DNA from: Limimaricola sp. | GTDB taxonomy: Bacteria; Pseudomonadota; Alphaproteobacteria; Rhodobacterales; Rhodobacteraceae | Length of the DNA stretch: 64,000 bases | Direction of reading: 5' to 3' | Assembly: GCF_016125575.1 (NCBI RefSeq) | Contig: NZ_WGLM01000004.1 | Span: forward strand, 436,501-500,500 | Part shown: piece by piece, positions 8,371 through 17,339 of the stretch | Layout of the letters: each line of letters begins with the position of its first letter | Numbering within the stretch: position 1 is the stretch's first letter | Notes under the pieces: model-generated | What the model saw: the letters and a program-made list of their open reading frames with translations, nothing else | Database searches by the model: none | What the model was told of the DNA's origin: nothing | Program-made: the position numbers and the translations under genes

Positions 8371-8623
8371 ACACCCATTGCGCAACGTGCCCATCGAGAT
8401 CGCCGTGACCGTCGGCCGAACCCGCCCGCTTGTGCGCGACCTTCTGACGATGGGTGAAAACGCGGTTCTGCCGCTCGACCGCCGCATCGATGACCCCGTC
8501 GAACTGTGGGTCGGCGACCGCCTGATCGCGCGCGGCGAACTGCAGGAGATGGAGGGCGGCGAACCCGGGCAATTGGCTGTCCGCCTGACAGAGGTCACGT
8601 CGCTTGCCCCCGACCCGTCCTGA
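8330..8623 (+). CDS. fliN: Flagellar motor switch protein FliN
   Basis: FliN is part of the cytoplasmic C ring that switches motor direction. The 97-residue product consists almost entirely of a SpoA (FliMN-C) domain: VPIEIAVTVGRTRPLVRDLL, VLPLDRRIDDPVELWVGDRL, IARGELQEMEG and VRLTEV. The ATG at 8330 has GGAG about 10 bases upstream, and it lies inside the 3' end of the fliH-like gene in another frame. A much longer open frame extends upstream but is only an overlap with the fliH-like gene. The next gene, fliP, starts 3 bases after the stop. Confidence 0.93.
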   Translation: MNDQPKHPLKDSLEHPLRNVPIEIAVTVGRTRPLVRDLLTMGENAVLPLDRRIDDPVELWVGDRLIARGELQEMEGGEPGQLAVRLTEVTSLAPDPS

Positions 8624-8626
8624 ACC

Positions 8627-9352
8627 ATGCGCGCGCTGATCCTTCTTTCACTTGCGCTGGCATTTGTCGCCCATCCGGCCGCGGCGCAGGATCTGACGCT
8701 GTCGTTGGGAAATGATGCGTCGCTCAGCGCCCGCACTGTCCAGCTTTTCGTGCTGATCACGGTACTCAGCGTCGTGCCGGGGCTGGCGATCATGATCACC
8801 TGCTTTCCTTTCATCGTCACCGTGCTGGCGATCCTGCGTCAGGCGCTGGGCCTGCAGCAGTCGCCGCCCAACATGCTGATCGTCAGCCTCGCTCTGTTCC
8901 TGACCTATTTCGTGATGGAACCGGTCTTTACCGCCGCATGGACCGCGGGCGTCGACCCGTTGCTGGCCGGCAAGCTGACGATGGAGCAGGCCTTTGCCGC
9001 GGGTATCGCGCCATTCCGCACCTTCATGGCGGGCCGGATCGCTCCCGACACCTTCCACGCGCTGGCCGCCCTGCGCCCCGACCTTGCCACCGCCACGCCG
9101 GTGGGCGATGCGCCACTGTCGGTGTTGATCCCTTCGTTCATGCTCAGCGAGATTGCCCGTGCTTTCCAGGTGGGATTCCTGATCTTCCTGCCGTTTCTCG
9201 TGATCGACCTCGTCGTTTCGGCGGTGCTGATGTCGATGGGCATGATGATGGTGCCGCCCGCCATCGTCTCGCTACCGTTCAAGCTGGCCTTCTTCGTGGT
9301 CGCAGACGGATGGACGCTGCTGGCAACCAGCCTTGTGCGCAGCTATTTCTAG
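8627..9352 (+). CDS. fliP: Flagellar export gate protein FliP
   Basis: FliP forms the core of the type III export channel with FliQ and FliR. The 241 residues carry a cleavable signal peptide (ending AHPAAAQ) and the family's membrane segments. Signature stretches are PNMLIVSLALFLTYFVM, IAPFRTFM, and the C-terminal ARAFQVGFLIFLPFLVIDL plus LMSMGMMMVPP. Length is normal. It is the last gene of the plus-strand arm. A convergent gene ends 20 bases downstream, so fliQ and fliR are not here. Confidence 0.96.
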   Translation: MRALILLSLALAFVAHPAAAQDLTLSLGNDASLSARTVQLFVLITVLSVVPGLAIMITCFPFIVTVLAILRQALGLQQSPPNMLIVSLALFLTYFVMEPVFTAAWTAGVDPLLAGKLTMEQAFAAGIAPFRTFMAGRIAPDTFHALAALRPDLATATPVGDAPLSVLIPSFMLSEIARAFQVGFLIFLPFLVIDLVVSAVLMSMGMMMVPPAIVSLPFKLAFFVVADGWTLLATSLVRSYF

Positions 9353-9372
9353 GCCACTTCTGCGCCCCGGCG

Positions 9373-10983
9373 TCAGTCGATCGGGGCGAAATTGTCAGCC
9401 CGGGCCCGGTCCCAGCGGGTCTTGTAGCCAAGCGCGTCCTGTCCCTTTTCTAGCAGGAAACCTTCGGGCAGGTATGGGAAGGCCTCGTCGCCGGTCACCA
9501 TGTTCCCGTCATTCTGCCGGGTCATGAAGTGGCGCGGCAGGAAATGGCGCGGGTCTTCCAGCCCGGCGGCACCGGCCATTTCGCCCAGCGCTTTCAGCGT
9601 GTTGGCATGAAACCGCGCGACCCGCGTGCTCTTGTCACCCACGTCAAGCGCGCGCTGGCGCAACGGATCCTGCGTGGCCACGCCGACCGGGCAGCGGTTG
9701 GTGTGACAGGACTGCGCCTGGATGCAGCCCACCGCGAACATGAAACCTCGGGCCGAGTTGCACCAATCGGCCCCCAGCGCCAGTGCGCGGGCGATGTCGA
9801 AGGCCGAAATCAGCTTGCCCGCCGCGCCAATCTTGATCCGGTCGCGCAGCCCGGCACCGCGCAGCGTGTTGTGCACGAAGGTCAGCCCCTCGACCATCGG
9901 CATGCCGACATGGTTGGCGAATTCCAGCGGCGCGGCACCGGTGCCGCCCTCCTTGCCATCGACGACGATGAAATCGGGGGTAATGCCGGTTTCCAGCATC
10001 GCCTTGACGATACACATGAATTCGCGCCGGTGCCCGATGCACAGCTTGAACCCCACGGGCTTGCCAGCCGACAACTCGCGCAGCTGGCGCATGAACTCCA
10101 TCAGCTCCAGCGGTGTACTGAAGGCGCTGTGCGCCGAAGGCGATATGCAATCCTTGCCCATCGGCACACCGCGCGCCTCGGCGATCTCGGGCGTAACCTT
10201 TGCGCCGGGCAGGACCCCGCCATGACCGGGCTTGGCCCCTTGGCTCAGCTTCAGCTCGATCATCTTGACTTGCGGGTCGGCGGCCTGCGTCTTGAAGGTG
10301 TCTGGCGCGAACTTGCCTTCATCGGTGCGGCACCCGAAATAGCCCGACCCGATCTCCCAGATCAGGTCACCCCCCGGCTTGCGGTGATAACGGCTGATGC
10401 TGCCCTCACCGGTGTCATGTGCAAACCCGCCAATCCGCGCGCCGGTATTCAGCGCAAGGATCGCGTTGGCCGAAAGCGCGCCAAAGCTCATCGCCGAGAT
10501 GTTGTAGAGCGAGGCATTGTAGGGCTGCGTGCAGTCCGGCCCGCCGATGGTCACCCGAAAGTCCGTGTTGTCGACATGCACGGGTTTGATCGAATGGGTC
10601 AGCCAGGAATAGCCCGATTCATACACCCGCAGCCGGGTGCCGAACGGGCGCTTGTCCTCCACCCCCTTTGCGCGCTGGTAGACCAGCGACCGCGCGTCAC
10701 GGCTAAAAGGCTCTTCGTCGTTGTCGCTTTCGATCAGGTATTGCCGGATTTCCGGGCGGATCCCCTCGAACAGGAACCGCATGTGGCCGATCACGGGATA
10801 GTTGCGCAGGATCGAATGCGCCGGTTGCACGAGGTCTCGCAGGCCCAGTACCGTCAGAAATCCGAAGATCGCGACAGCGATCCACGCCCAGTCCGACCAG
10901 ACCAACAGAACCAGCGAGCCGAGTGTCAGTGCCGCAACGGCCGCGAGCGCGGTGTAGCGTTCCATCGAGCGCAAGGTGTGCAT
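9373..10983 (-). CDS. FMN-binding glutamate-synthase-family protein with two N-terminal membrane helices
   Basis: 536 residues. Two membrane helices occupy about residues 10-45. The rest is the FMN/2-oxoglutarate-binding domain of glutamate synthase large subunit: ISAMSFGALSANAI, GTGEGSIS-like DTGEGSISRYH, IELKLSQGAKPGHGG, VVDGKEGGTGAAP and IKIGAAGKLIS. The cysteine cluster CIQAQSCHTNRCP matches the 3Fe-4S site. The glutaminase domain is absent, so it cannot use glutamine on its own. Such stand-alone GltS-like proteins are widespread; the substrate is not certain. A GAAGAG site precedes the ATG. The last stretch runs convergent to fliP. Confidence 0.88.
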   Translation of the reverse strand: MHTLRSMERYTALAAVAALTLGSLVLLVWSDWAWIAVAIFGFLTVLGLRDLVQPAHSILRNYPVIGHMRFLFEGIRPEIRQYLIESDNDEEPFSRDARSLVYQRAKGVEDKRPFGTRLRVYESGYSWLTHSIKPVHVDNTDFRVTIGGPDCTQPYNASLYNISAMSFGALSANAILALNTGARIGGFAHDTGEGSISRYHRKPGGDLIWEIGSGYFGCRTDEGKFAPDTFKTQAADPQVKMIELKLSQGAKPGHGGVLPGAKVTPEIAEARGVPMGKDCISPSAHSAFSTPLELMEFMRQLRELSAGKPVGFKLCIGHRREFMCIVKAMLETGITPDFIVVDGKEGGTGAAPLEFANHVGMPMVEGLTFVHNTLRGAGLRDRIKIGAAGKLISAFDIARALALGADWCNSARGFMFAVGCIQAQSCHTNRCPVGVATQDPLRQRALDVGDKSTRVARFHANTLKALGEMAGAAGLEDPRHFLPRHFMTRQNDGNMVTGDEAFPYLPEGFLLEKGQDALGYKTRWDRARADNFAPID

Positions 10984-11098
10984 GTTCTCTTCGTCCTTCC
11001 GGTTGCGCCTTTCCGGATCACGCTAGCAGCAATGGCGCACGAGGGGCGACCCCTTACAATCAGCGGTGAGCCCGCGGCGCGAACTGCGCATCGCCGGT

Positions 11099-12541
11099 CT
11101 AGTCTGGCGCCAGTCGCACCGGCGGGCGGCGGTGACACCACGGGCGCGCGGCCTCCAGTTCGGCGCAAAGCGCGATAAGCTCTTCGTCGGCGCCGAAGGG
11201 CGCGGCGACGTGAACCCCCACCGGCAGCCCGTCCTCGGTCCAGTGCAGCGGCATGCTGGCGGCGGGCTGGCCGCTGGCGTTGAAGGCCGCGCAGAATGGC
11301 GAATAGGCAAAGACGCCACCGGGCCCGATGCGGAAGCCCTCGTAATCCTCGGTGTCATGCGCAAAGCGGCCCACCTCGGCCGGCGGCTCGGCCAGCGTGG
11401 GGCTGACCAGAATATCCCAATCGGCAAAAAAGTTCGCCATCTCGCGGCCATAGGCGTGGATACGTTCGACGGCCGCGAGGTAATCGGCGCCGCTGATGCC
11501 CTCGGCATAGGCCAGAGCCCCGCGCGAAACGCCTTCAAGATCGCCCGGCAACAGATCACGCCCGCGTGCGGCCAGCGCCCCGCGCACACCAAGGGCCGTG
11601 CCGCAGGCAACGATCTGCGTCCATGCCCGCATCATGCTCTCGTGGTCGGCCTGTGGGCGGGCGAGGTCCACATCATGGCCCAGATCGGCCAGCAGGGCGC
11701 CGGTCTCGGTCACTGCGCGGGTGCAGTCGGGGTGAACGGCCGCGCCGCTGAAGGTCGTGGGGCAAAGTGCCACGCGCAGCCGCCGGGGCGGCGCGGCGAT
11801 GGCGGCGCGGTATCCCTTTTCCATCGGCGGGGCCCAGTAGGGCGCGCCGCTGTCCGGCCCGGCGCAAGCGTCCATCAGTGTCGCATTGTCGCGCACCGAA
11901 CGGGTCAGAAAGCCGTCGATCGACATTCCGGCCCAGCCTTCGCCAGCATCCGGTCCGTCAGGAAACCGCCCACGGGTTGCCTTGAACCCGAACAACCCGC
12001 AACTCGACGCCGGGATCCGCACCGACCCACCCCCGTCCGAGCCATGCGCGATGGGCACGATCCCTGCCGCCACCGCCGCCCCCGCGCCGCCCGAGGAGCC
12101 GCCCGAGGTGCGGGTCAGATCCCACGGATTGCGCGTCGGCCCGCCATAGACGGCAGCCTCGGTCGCCGCGCCGATCCCGCCCTCGGGTGACGTGGTGCGC
12201 CCGAAGGTGACCACGCCCGTTGCCGCGATCCGCTCGAAGATTGTGCTGTTGCGCCGATAGGTCGTGTTGCGCAGCAGGGCCGAGCCATTGTGCGACGGAA
12301 ACTCCACCGCCTCGCAGCCCAGATCCTTCAGAAGGAACGGCACACCCCGGAACGGCCCCTGCGGCAGCCCCTCGCGGATGTGGCGCCGCGCCGTGCGTTC
12401 CTGCACCAGCACCACGGCGTTCAGCCTCGGGTTCAATGCTGCGACCCTCTCCAGCGCCGCGTCCAGCAACTCGTCCGGGCTAACCTCGGCGCGGGCGACC
12501 AATGCGGCCAGACCGGTTGCATCATGGGCTTCGTAATCCAT
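11099..12541 (-). CDS. Amidase (amidase-signature family)
   Basis: 480-residue amidase-signature hydrolase. The Ser-cisSer-Lys triad is visible: K72 in FLLKDLG, the cis-Ser in TSGGSSGG near residues 149-150, and the nucleophile S173 in [11 protein letters not shown]. The end is typical ([21 protein letters not shown]). The start is the ATG at 12541, which has a strong AAGGAGGG site. Reading further upstream runs into the divergent ABC gene. It acts on an unknown carboxylic amide. It is not GatA in context, since no gatB or gatC is adjacent. No signal peptide is seen, so it is cytoplasmic. Confidence 0.92.
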   Translation of the reverse strand: MDYEAHDATGLAALVARAEVSPDELLDAALERVAALNPRLNAVVLVQERTARRHIREGLPQGPFRGVPFLLKDLGCEAVEFPSHNGSALLRNTTYRRNSTIFERIAATGVVTFGRTTSPEGGIGAATEAAVYGGPTRNPWDLTRTSGGSSGGAGAAVAAGIVPIAHGSDGGGSVRIPASSCGLFGFKATRGRFPDGPDAGEGWAGMSIDGFLTRSVRDNATLMDACAGPDSGAPYWAPPMEKGYRAAIAAPPRRLRVALCPTTFSGAAVHPDCTRAVTETGALLADLGHDVDLARPQADHESMMRAWTQIVACGTALGVRGALAARGRDLLPGDLEGVSRGALAYAEGISGADYLAAVERIHAYGREMANFFADWDILVSPTLAEPPAEVGRFAHDTEDYEGFRIGPGGVFAYSPFCAAFNASGQPAASMPLHWTEDGLPVGVHVAAPFGADEELIALCAELEAARPWCHRRPPVRLAPD

Positions 12542-12649
12542 CGCCGGCCCCTCCTTGGCGACAGTTGACTCCGCCCCGTCCCGATGCGCAAGCCGTCCCT
12601 TCCCCTGCGCCCCCCGTCGCACTAGGTTCTCCCTCGAAAGAGAGGGACC

Positions 12650-13576
12650 ATGCCAGCCATCGTCCAGGTCCGTGACCTGACCAAGCGTTACGCATCGGGC
12701 TTTACCGCGCTCGACAAGGTCAACCTCGACATCGAGGAGGGCGAGATCATCGCGCTTCTCGGCCCCAACGGTGCGGGCAAGACGACGCTGATCTCCACCA
12801 TCTGCGGCATCACCGTGCCGACCTCTGGCAGCGTCAGCGTGGGCGGGCATGACGTGGTGCGCGATTTCCGCGCCGCGCGCAGCCTGATCGGGCTGGTGCC
12901 GCAGGAGATCAACCTTGAACCCTTCGAGAAGGTGTTCAACACCGTCAGCTTCACCCGCGGCCTTTTCGGCAAGCGCCGCGACGATGCATTTATCGAAAAA
13001 GTGTTGGCCCAGCTTTCGCTGCTGGACAAGAAAGACAGCACCGCGCGGCAGCTTTCGGGCGGCATGCGCCGGCGCGTGCTGATCGCCAAGGCGCTGGCGC
13101 ATGAACCGCGCGTGCTGTTTCTGGACGAGCCCACCGCCGGCGTCGACGTAGAGCTGCGTAAGGACATGTGGGAGGTCGTGGCCGAGCTGAAGAAATCCGG
13201 CGTCACGATCATCCTGACGACCCATTACATCGAAGAGGCCGAGGCGATCGCCGACCGCATCGGCGTGATCAACAAGGGCCGTATCCTGCTGGTCGAGGAC
13301 AAGGCCGCGCTGATGAAGCGGATGGGGCGCAAACACCTTGTCATCGAACTTGTCGATCCGGTGACCACGCTGCCCTCCGGGCTGGAGCAATACGGGCTGC
13401 AGCGCAGCGAGGACGGTCAACACCTGACCTACGACTACGACACCACAGGCGAGCGCACTGGAATCACCCGCCTGCTGGCCGATCTGCAGGCGGCGGGCAT
13501 CAAGATGCGCGACTTGCGGACCGCTGAAAGCAGCCTCGAGGAAATCTTTGTCGGGCTTGTGAAGGAAAACGCATGA
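12650..13576 (+). CDS. ABC-2 exporter ATP-binding protein
   Basis: 308 residues with a full nucleotide-binding domain: Walker A GPNGAGKT at residues 38-45, Q-loop VPQE near 84, signature LSGGM at 135-139, Walker B VLFLDE at 155-160 and a switch His in LTTHY. A C-terminal extension of about 80 residues ends [10 protein letters not shown], as in DrrA/NodI-like ATPases. AGAGAGGG precedes the ATG. It overlaps the permease gene by 4 bases and divergently faces the amidase gene across 108 bases. The substrate is unknown. Confidence 0.93.
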   Translation: MPAIVQVRDLTKRYASGFTALDKVNLDIEEGEIIALLGPNGAGKTTLISTICGITVPTSGSVSVGGHDVVRDFRAARSLIGLVPQEINLEPFEKVFNTVSFTRGLFGKRRDDAFIEKVLAQLSLLDKKDSTARQLSGGMRRRVLIAKALAHEPRVLFLDEPTAGVDVELRKDMWEVVAELKKSGVTIILTTHYIEEAEAIADRIGVINKGRILLVEDKAALMKRMGRKHLVIELVDPVTTLPSGLEQYGLQRSEDGQHLTYDYDTTGERTGITRLLADLQAAGIKMRDLRTAESSLEEIFVGLVKENA

Positions 13577-14334
13577 ACCTGCGCGCCATCTTCGCGATTT
13601 ACCGCTTCGAGATGACACGGTTCTTCCGGTCCATCCTGCAATCGCTGGTTTCGCCGGTGATCTCGACCTCGCTTTACTTCGTGGTCTTCGGCGCCGCCAT
13701 TGGCAGCCGCATCACCCAGGTCGAGGGGGTCAGCTACGGCGCCTTCATCGTGCCGGGGCTGATCATGCTGTCGGTGATGACGCAGGCCACGTCGAACGCC
13801 AGCTTCGGCATCTACTTTCCCAAGTTCATCGGCACGATCTACGAAATCCTGTCGGCCCCTGTCACCTTCATCGAAATCACGATCGGCTATGTGGGCGCGG
13901 CGGCAACGAAATCGCTGATCATCGGGTCGGTGATCCTGGCCACCTCTTTTCTTTTCGTCGATGTCCACATCGCCCACCCCCTGGCGATGCTGGCCTTCCT
14001 TCTGATGACCTGCATCAGCTTTGCCCTCTTCGGTTTCATCATCGGCATCTGGGCGGGCAATTTTGAACAGTTGCAGCTGATCCCGCTCTTGATCATCACG
14101 CCGCTGGTTTTTCTGGGCGGCAGTTTTTATTCCACCACCATGCTTCCGCCGTTCTGGCAGGTGGTGACATTGCTCAATCCGGTGCATTATCTGATTTCCG
14201 GCTTTCGGTGGTCTTTCATCGAACAGGCTGACGTGCCGATCGGGATCAGCCTGCTGGCCATCGCGACATTCATGGCGCTTTGCCTCTCGGCGATCTGGTG
14301 GATCTTCCGCACCGGCTGGCGCATTCGGCAGTAA
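13573..14334 (+). CDS. ABC-2 type transporter permease
   Basis: 253 residues with six predicted membrane helices, no signal peptide, and the ABC-2 family pattern: [44 protein letters not shown], and [20 protein letters not shown] followed by [12 protein letters not shown]. This resembles the YadH/NodJ group. The ATGA overlap with the ATPase gene shows the two form one exporter. The substrate, perhaps a lipid or polysaccharide, cannot be decided from sequence. Confidence 0.92.
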   Translation: MNLRAIFAIYRFEMTRFFRSILQSLVSPVISTSLYFVVFGAAIGSRITQVEGVSYGAFIVPGLIMLSVMTQATSNASFGIYFPKFIGTIYEILSAPVTFIEITIGYVGAAATKSLIIGSVILATSFLFVDVHIAHPLAMLAFLLMTCISFALFGFIIGIWAGNFEQLQLIPLLIITPLVFLGGSFYSTTMLPPFWQVVTLLNPVHYLISGFRWSFIEQADVPIGISLLAIATFMALCLSAIWWIFRTGWRIRQ

Positions 14335-14375
14335 CCGGCTTGTCCCGCGTTGCGCCCCTGCCTAAGTGAAAGCCC

Positions 14376-15173
14376 ATGCAGTTGAACCTCCCCTTCATCA
14401 ACCGTCCCCCGCTTGTCGCGGTGATCCGCTTGCAGGGTGCTATCGCCAATGCCGCGCGGGGGCTTGACGATCCGGGCCTCGGGCCGGTGATCGAACGGGC
14501 CTTTGCCAAGGGCAAACCAACCGCCGTTGCGCTGCAGATCAACTCGCCCGGAGGCTCGCCGGTACAATCCTCGCTGATCGCGGCGCGGATCCGGCGGCTG
14601 GCGGACGAAAAGAAGGTGCCAGTCTTCGCCTTCGTCGAGGATGTCGCGGCATCGGGCGGCTACTGGCTCGCCTGCGCCGCGGACGAGATCTTTGCCGACC
14701 GCGGCTCTATCCTCGGCTCCATCGGCGTTATCTCGGCCGGCTTCGGCCTGCACGAGGCCATCGCGCGCTACGGCGTCGAACGCCGGGTCCATACCGCCGG
14801 CACCTCGAAATCCATGCTGGACCCGTTCCGCCCCGAAAAGCCCGAGGATGTGGCCCGGCTGGAAGGGTGGCTGACCGACCTGCACGCCTATTTCATCGAC
14901 CATGTGAAATCCCGCCGTGGGCCGCGCCTCAAGGACGATCCTGCGCTTTTCTCGGGCGAGGTCTGGATCGGCGACAAGGCCGTCGAAGTGGGCCTTGCCG
15001 ACGCGATCGGCCACCTTGTGCCCACGATGAAGGCCCGGTTTGGCGACAAGGTGCGCTTTCGCCGCTATGCGCCGCGCCGTTCGCTGTTCCAGCGCTTCGG
15101 CGCGCAAATCGTCGGCGACGTGATCGACGGGGTTGAGGAGCGCGCGGCCTACGCGCGGTTCGGCATCGGGTGA
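14376..15173 (+). CDS. S49-family (SppA/SohB-type) serine peptidase
   Basis: 265 residues of a single ClpP-like S49 domain. Catalytic Ser is S93 in VAASGGYWLACAADEI; the likely base is K145 in GTSKSMLDPFRP. The stretch ALQINSPGGSPVQSS forms the oxyanion part. No signal peptide or membrane helix is visible, so unlike SppA it may act in the cytoplasm or at the membrane surface, as signal-peptide or membrane-protein fragment peptidase. Its stop overlaps the start of a 56-residue microprotein gene (GTGA), which in turn overlaps an antiporter gene, making a three-gene unit. Confidence 0.9.
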   Translation: MQLNLPFINRPPLVAVIRLQGAIANAARGLDDPGLGPVIERAFAKGKPTAVALQINSPGGSPVQSSLIAARIRRLADEKKVPVFAFVEDVAASGGYWLACAADEIFADRGSILGSIGVISAGFGLHEAIARYGVERRVHTAGTSKSMLDPFRPEKPEDVARLEGWLTDLHAYFIDHVKSRRGPRLKDDPALFSGEVWIGDKAVEVGLADAIGHLVPTMKARFGDKVRFRRYAPRRSLFQRFGAQIVGDVIDGVEERAAYARFGIG

Positions 15174-15340
15174 TCGTCAAGGTCGTCACCCTGTTTCTTG
15201 TCGGGATCATGATCCTCGGCATTTTCGGCAAGTTCCGCTTTCCGGGGCAAGACCGGCTGGCTTCGGCGAAGTGCCCACATTGCGGGCGTTTTCGCATCGG
15301 TAAGGGGCCATGCCCCTGCGGTGGGAAGGGACGCGGCTGA
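15170..15340 (+). CDS. Membrane-anchored zinc-ribbon microprotein (56 aa)
   Basis: A short gene starting with GTG, which overlaps the S49 peptidase stop by 4 bases and ends in TGATG with the antiporter gene. The product has one hydrophobic helix (residues 3-20), a short basic neck, and four cysteines, C35-x2-C38 and C48-x-C50, in SAKCPHCGRFRIGKGPCPCGG. This looks like a zinc ribbon on the cytoplasmic face. Overlaps on both sides and codon-perfect packing argue that it is real. I do not recognise a named family. It may regulate or recruit the neighbouring peptidase or antiporter (inference). Confidence 0.8.
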   Translation: MIVKVVTLFLVGIMILGIFGKFRFPGQDRLASAKCPHCGRFRIGKGPCPCGGKGRG

Positions 15341-16263
15341 TGGCTTGGCTGATGGTCCTGGTGGGCCTCGTGATTCTGCTTTTTGCGGGCGACGCGCTGG
15401 TGAAGGGTGCCGTCAACCTGTCGCTACGGCTGGGCGTGCCCGCGTTGATCGTATCGCTGACCATCGTGGCCTTTGGTACCTCGGCACCGGAGCTTCTGGT
15501 CTCGATCCAGGCAGTGATGGACAATGCCTCGGGCATCGCGCTGGGTAACGTGGTGGGGTCGAACACGGCCAATATCCTGCTGGTGCTGGGTATCCCGGCG
15601 CTGATCACCACTATCCATGCCAGCCGGTCCGAGACGCGCAACAGCTTCGTGCAGATGATCGGCGCAAGTCTTCTGTTCATCGCGCTCTGCGCATTCGGCA
15701 CGCTGACATGGATCAGCGGACTGGTCCTGCTGGTCGGGCTGGCGTTGATGCTGGCCCATGCCGGGCGGTCCGCCGCGCGCCAACGCGAGAGCGATGTCGA
15801 AGGGGCCGATCCGGACATGCCTTGGCCGTGGATCATGGCCTTTCTTGTCGGGGGCCTTGTTGGTCTGCCGCTTGGCGCGCACCTTCTGGTCGAGGGCGCA
15901 GTCAGCATCGCCCGCGCCTATGGCGTCAGCGAAACCGTGATCGGGCTGACCCTTGTCGCCATCGGCACGTCGCTGCCGGAACTGGCGACCACCGTGATGG
16001 CCGCTCGGCGTCAGCAGGCCGACGTGGCGCTGGGCAACGTCATCGGGTCGAACATGTTCAACCTTCTTGGCATCATGGGCATCGCCAGCCTTGTCGGGCC
16101 CGTTCAGGTTGATCCGATGTTCCTGACGCGCGATCTCTGGATCATGCTCGCCGCGTCGCTGCTGCTGGTTCCGGCCGTGTTTTTCGGGCGCGATCTTACC
16201 AAGGCATGGGGCGTGGGCTTGTCGGCACTCTATCTGGTCTATCTGATGGCCGTGCTTGGCTGA
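15340..16263 (+). CDS. Calcium/sodium antiporter (CaCA family, YrbG-like)
   Basis: 307-residue inner-membrane cation exchanger with about ten helices. Both alpha repeats are visible: FGTSAPELLVSIQA with ALGNVVGSNTANILLVLG, and IGTSLPELATTVMA with ALGNVIGSNMFNLLGIMG. The acidic residues of the two TSxPE motifs bind the ion in this family. I start at the ATG at 15340, overlapping the stop of the zinc-ribbon gene (TGATG). An earlier in-frame ATG at 15310 lies inside that gene and adds no conserved sequence. It forms an operon with the S49 peptidase and the microprotein. Confidence 0.92.
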   Translation: MAWLMVLVGLVILLFAGDALVKGAVNLSLRLGVPALIVSLTIVAFGTSAPELLVSIQAVMDNASGIALGNVVGSNTANILLVLGIPALITTIHASRSETRNSFVQMIGASLLFIALCAFGTLTWISGLVLLVGLALMLAHAGRSAARQRESDVEGADPDMPWPWIMAFLVGGLVGLPLGAHLLVEGAVSIARAYGVSETVIGLTLVAIGTSLPELATTVMAARRQQADVALGNVIGSNMFNLLGIMGIASLVGPVQVDPMFLTRDLWIMLAASLLLVPAVFFGRDLTKAWGVGLSALYLVYLMAVLG

Positions 16264-16273
16264 GGAGACGGCA

Positions 16274-17053
16274 GTGGACAAACGGGCATTGGTGACAGGC
16301 GCAGGCGCCCGTCTGGGACAGGCGATGGCCATTTACCTTGGCCAGCGCGGCTTTGACGTGGCCGTCCACTACGCCGGGTCCAAAGACGGCGCCGAGGAGA
16401 CCGCTGCCGCCATTCGCGCCGCGGGCCGCCGCGCGGTTACCCTTCAGGCCGACCTGCTGGACGAAGACGCCACCCAAGGACTGGTCCCGCGCGCGATGGA
16501 GGCATTGGGCGGCCCGCTGGGCTGCCTTGTAAACAACGCGTCCATCTTCGAATACGACACGCTTGCAAGTGCTACGCGCACCGGCTGGGATCGGCACATC
16601 GAGTCCAACTTGCGTGCGCCGTTCGTGCTGACGCAGGCGATGGCCGCCCATGTCCCCGATGCTAATGAAGACAATGGTGAACCGATCGCCACGGGCCTAG
16701 TCGTCAACATGATCGACCAGCGGGTGCTGAAACCCACGCCCGAATTCATGACCTACACCATCGCCAAGATGGGCCTTTGGGCCTTTACCCGCACCGCTGC
16801 ACAGGCGCTGGCGCCGCGCGTCAGGATCAATGCGATCGGCCCCGGCCCGACGTTGCGTGGCGCGCGCCAGACCGCCGAACATTTCCGCAAACAACGCGCG
16901 GCGACGATCCTTGGCCGCGGCGCGAACCCCGCCGACATCACCGCGGCCTTGGGATATTTCCTCGATGCGCCTGCCGTGACGGGCCAGATTCTTTGTGTTG
17001 ATGGCGGTCAGCATCTTGCCTGGAAGACGCCCGACGTGCTTGGGCCCGAGTGA
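16274..17053 (+). CDS. SDR oxidoreductase, FolM/pteridine-reductase-like
   Basis: 259-residue NADPH-dependent short-chain dehydrogenase. It has a Gly-rich cofactor loop GAGARLGQA, the NNAS motif (LVNNASIFEYD), and the active-site YxxxK (YTIAK). The SDR serine position reads NMID, with an Asp in its place, which is the PTR1/FolM pattern; those enzymes reduce dihydropteridines. The GTG at 16274 is chosen because GAGGAG lies 6 bases upstream. The gene begins 10 bases after the antiporter stop, so it may be cotranscribed. An exact substrate (dihydromonapterin or dihydrofolate) is inference. Confidence 0.85.
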   Translation: MDKRALVTGAGARLGQAMAIYLGQRGFDVAVHYAGSKDGAEETAAAIRAAGRRAVTLQADLLDEDATQGLVPRAMEALGGPLGCLVNNASIFEYDTLASATRTGWDRHIESNLRAPFVLTQAMAAHVPDANEDNGEPIATGLVVNMIDQRVLKPTPEFMTYTIAKMGLWAFTRTAAQALAPRVRINAIGPGPTLRGARQTAEHFRKQRAATILGRGANPADITAALGYFLDAPAVTGQILCVDGGQHLAWKTPDVLGPE

Positions 17054-17339
17054 CCCAAGGGCAGAGTTGTGCACCGCGTCACGGGTTCGTTACAAATCGT
17101 TCATGATTCCTTATGTTTTTCAGTGATTTGCGACGCATCAGAAATAATTCGTATTGTTTTCAATGACCTGCAAAGTCGCCCAAAAAATAGGCAAGTAGAT
17201 CAGGCGACAGGAAAACAAGGCAGATTCCCCCGTCTCCACGCTTCACCCCCAAGGTTATCCACAAAAAACGGGGATAGCTTTGCTCTTGAACTTGCGCCGA
17301 TTATCCTCCTTGCCAGAGCAGAATCACGAAAGTCCGCCC
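17054..17339. promoter_or_regulatory. AT-rich promoter region upstream of uvrC
   Basis: This 286-base gap is clearly richer in A and T than its surroundings. A possible sigma-70 promoter has TTGCGA at 17128-17133 and TATTGT at 17152-17157 (18-base spacer). A perfect DnaA box lies at 17255-17263. GANTC sites occur at 17105, 17223 and 17321. No LexA-type repeat was seen. No ORF here looks coding. Confidence 0.45.
17255..17263 (+). promoter_or_regulatory. Perfect DnaA box upstream of uvrC
   Basis: TTATCCACA is identical to the strong E. coli DnaA-box consensus and is followed by a run of A. It lies 77 bases before the uvrC start codon. I noticed no second copy in the window. DnaA as a regulator here is inference. 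Confidence 0.5.

Noticed and set aside
9373-10983. True glutamate synthase large subunit gltB
   Set aside because: The glutaminase and other GltB domains are missing and two membrane helices replace them; gltD is not adjacent.
11099-12541. GatA subunit of the tRNA amidotransferase
   Set aside because: The family is shared, but gatB and gatC are not adjacent and the gene stands alone; a general amidase is safer.
12542-13618. An N-terminal extension of the amidase frame running through the ABC ATPase gene
   Set aside because: The ABC ATPase on the other strand has complete Walker and signature motifs, while the extension has none. The amidase has a strong ribosome site at 12541.
17054-17339. 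A chromosomal replication origin
   Set aside because: AT-rich with one perfect DnaA box, but only one box was seen and no dnaA, dnaN, hemE or parAB gene is nearby.
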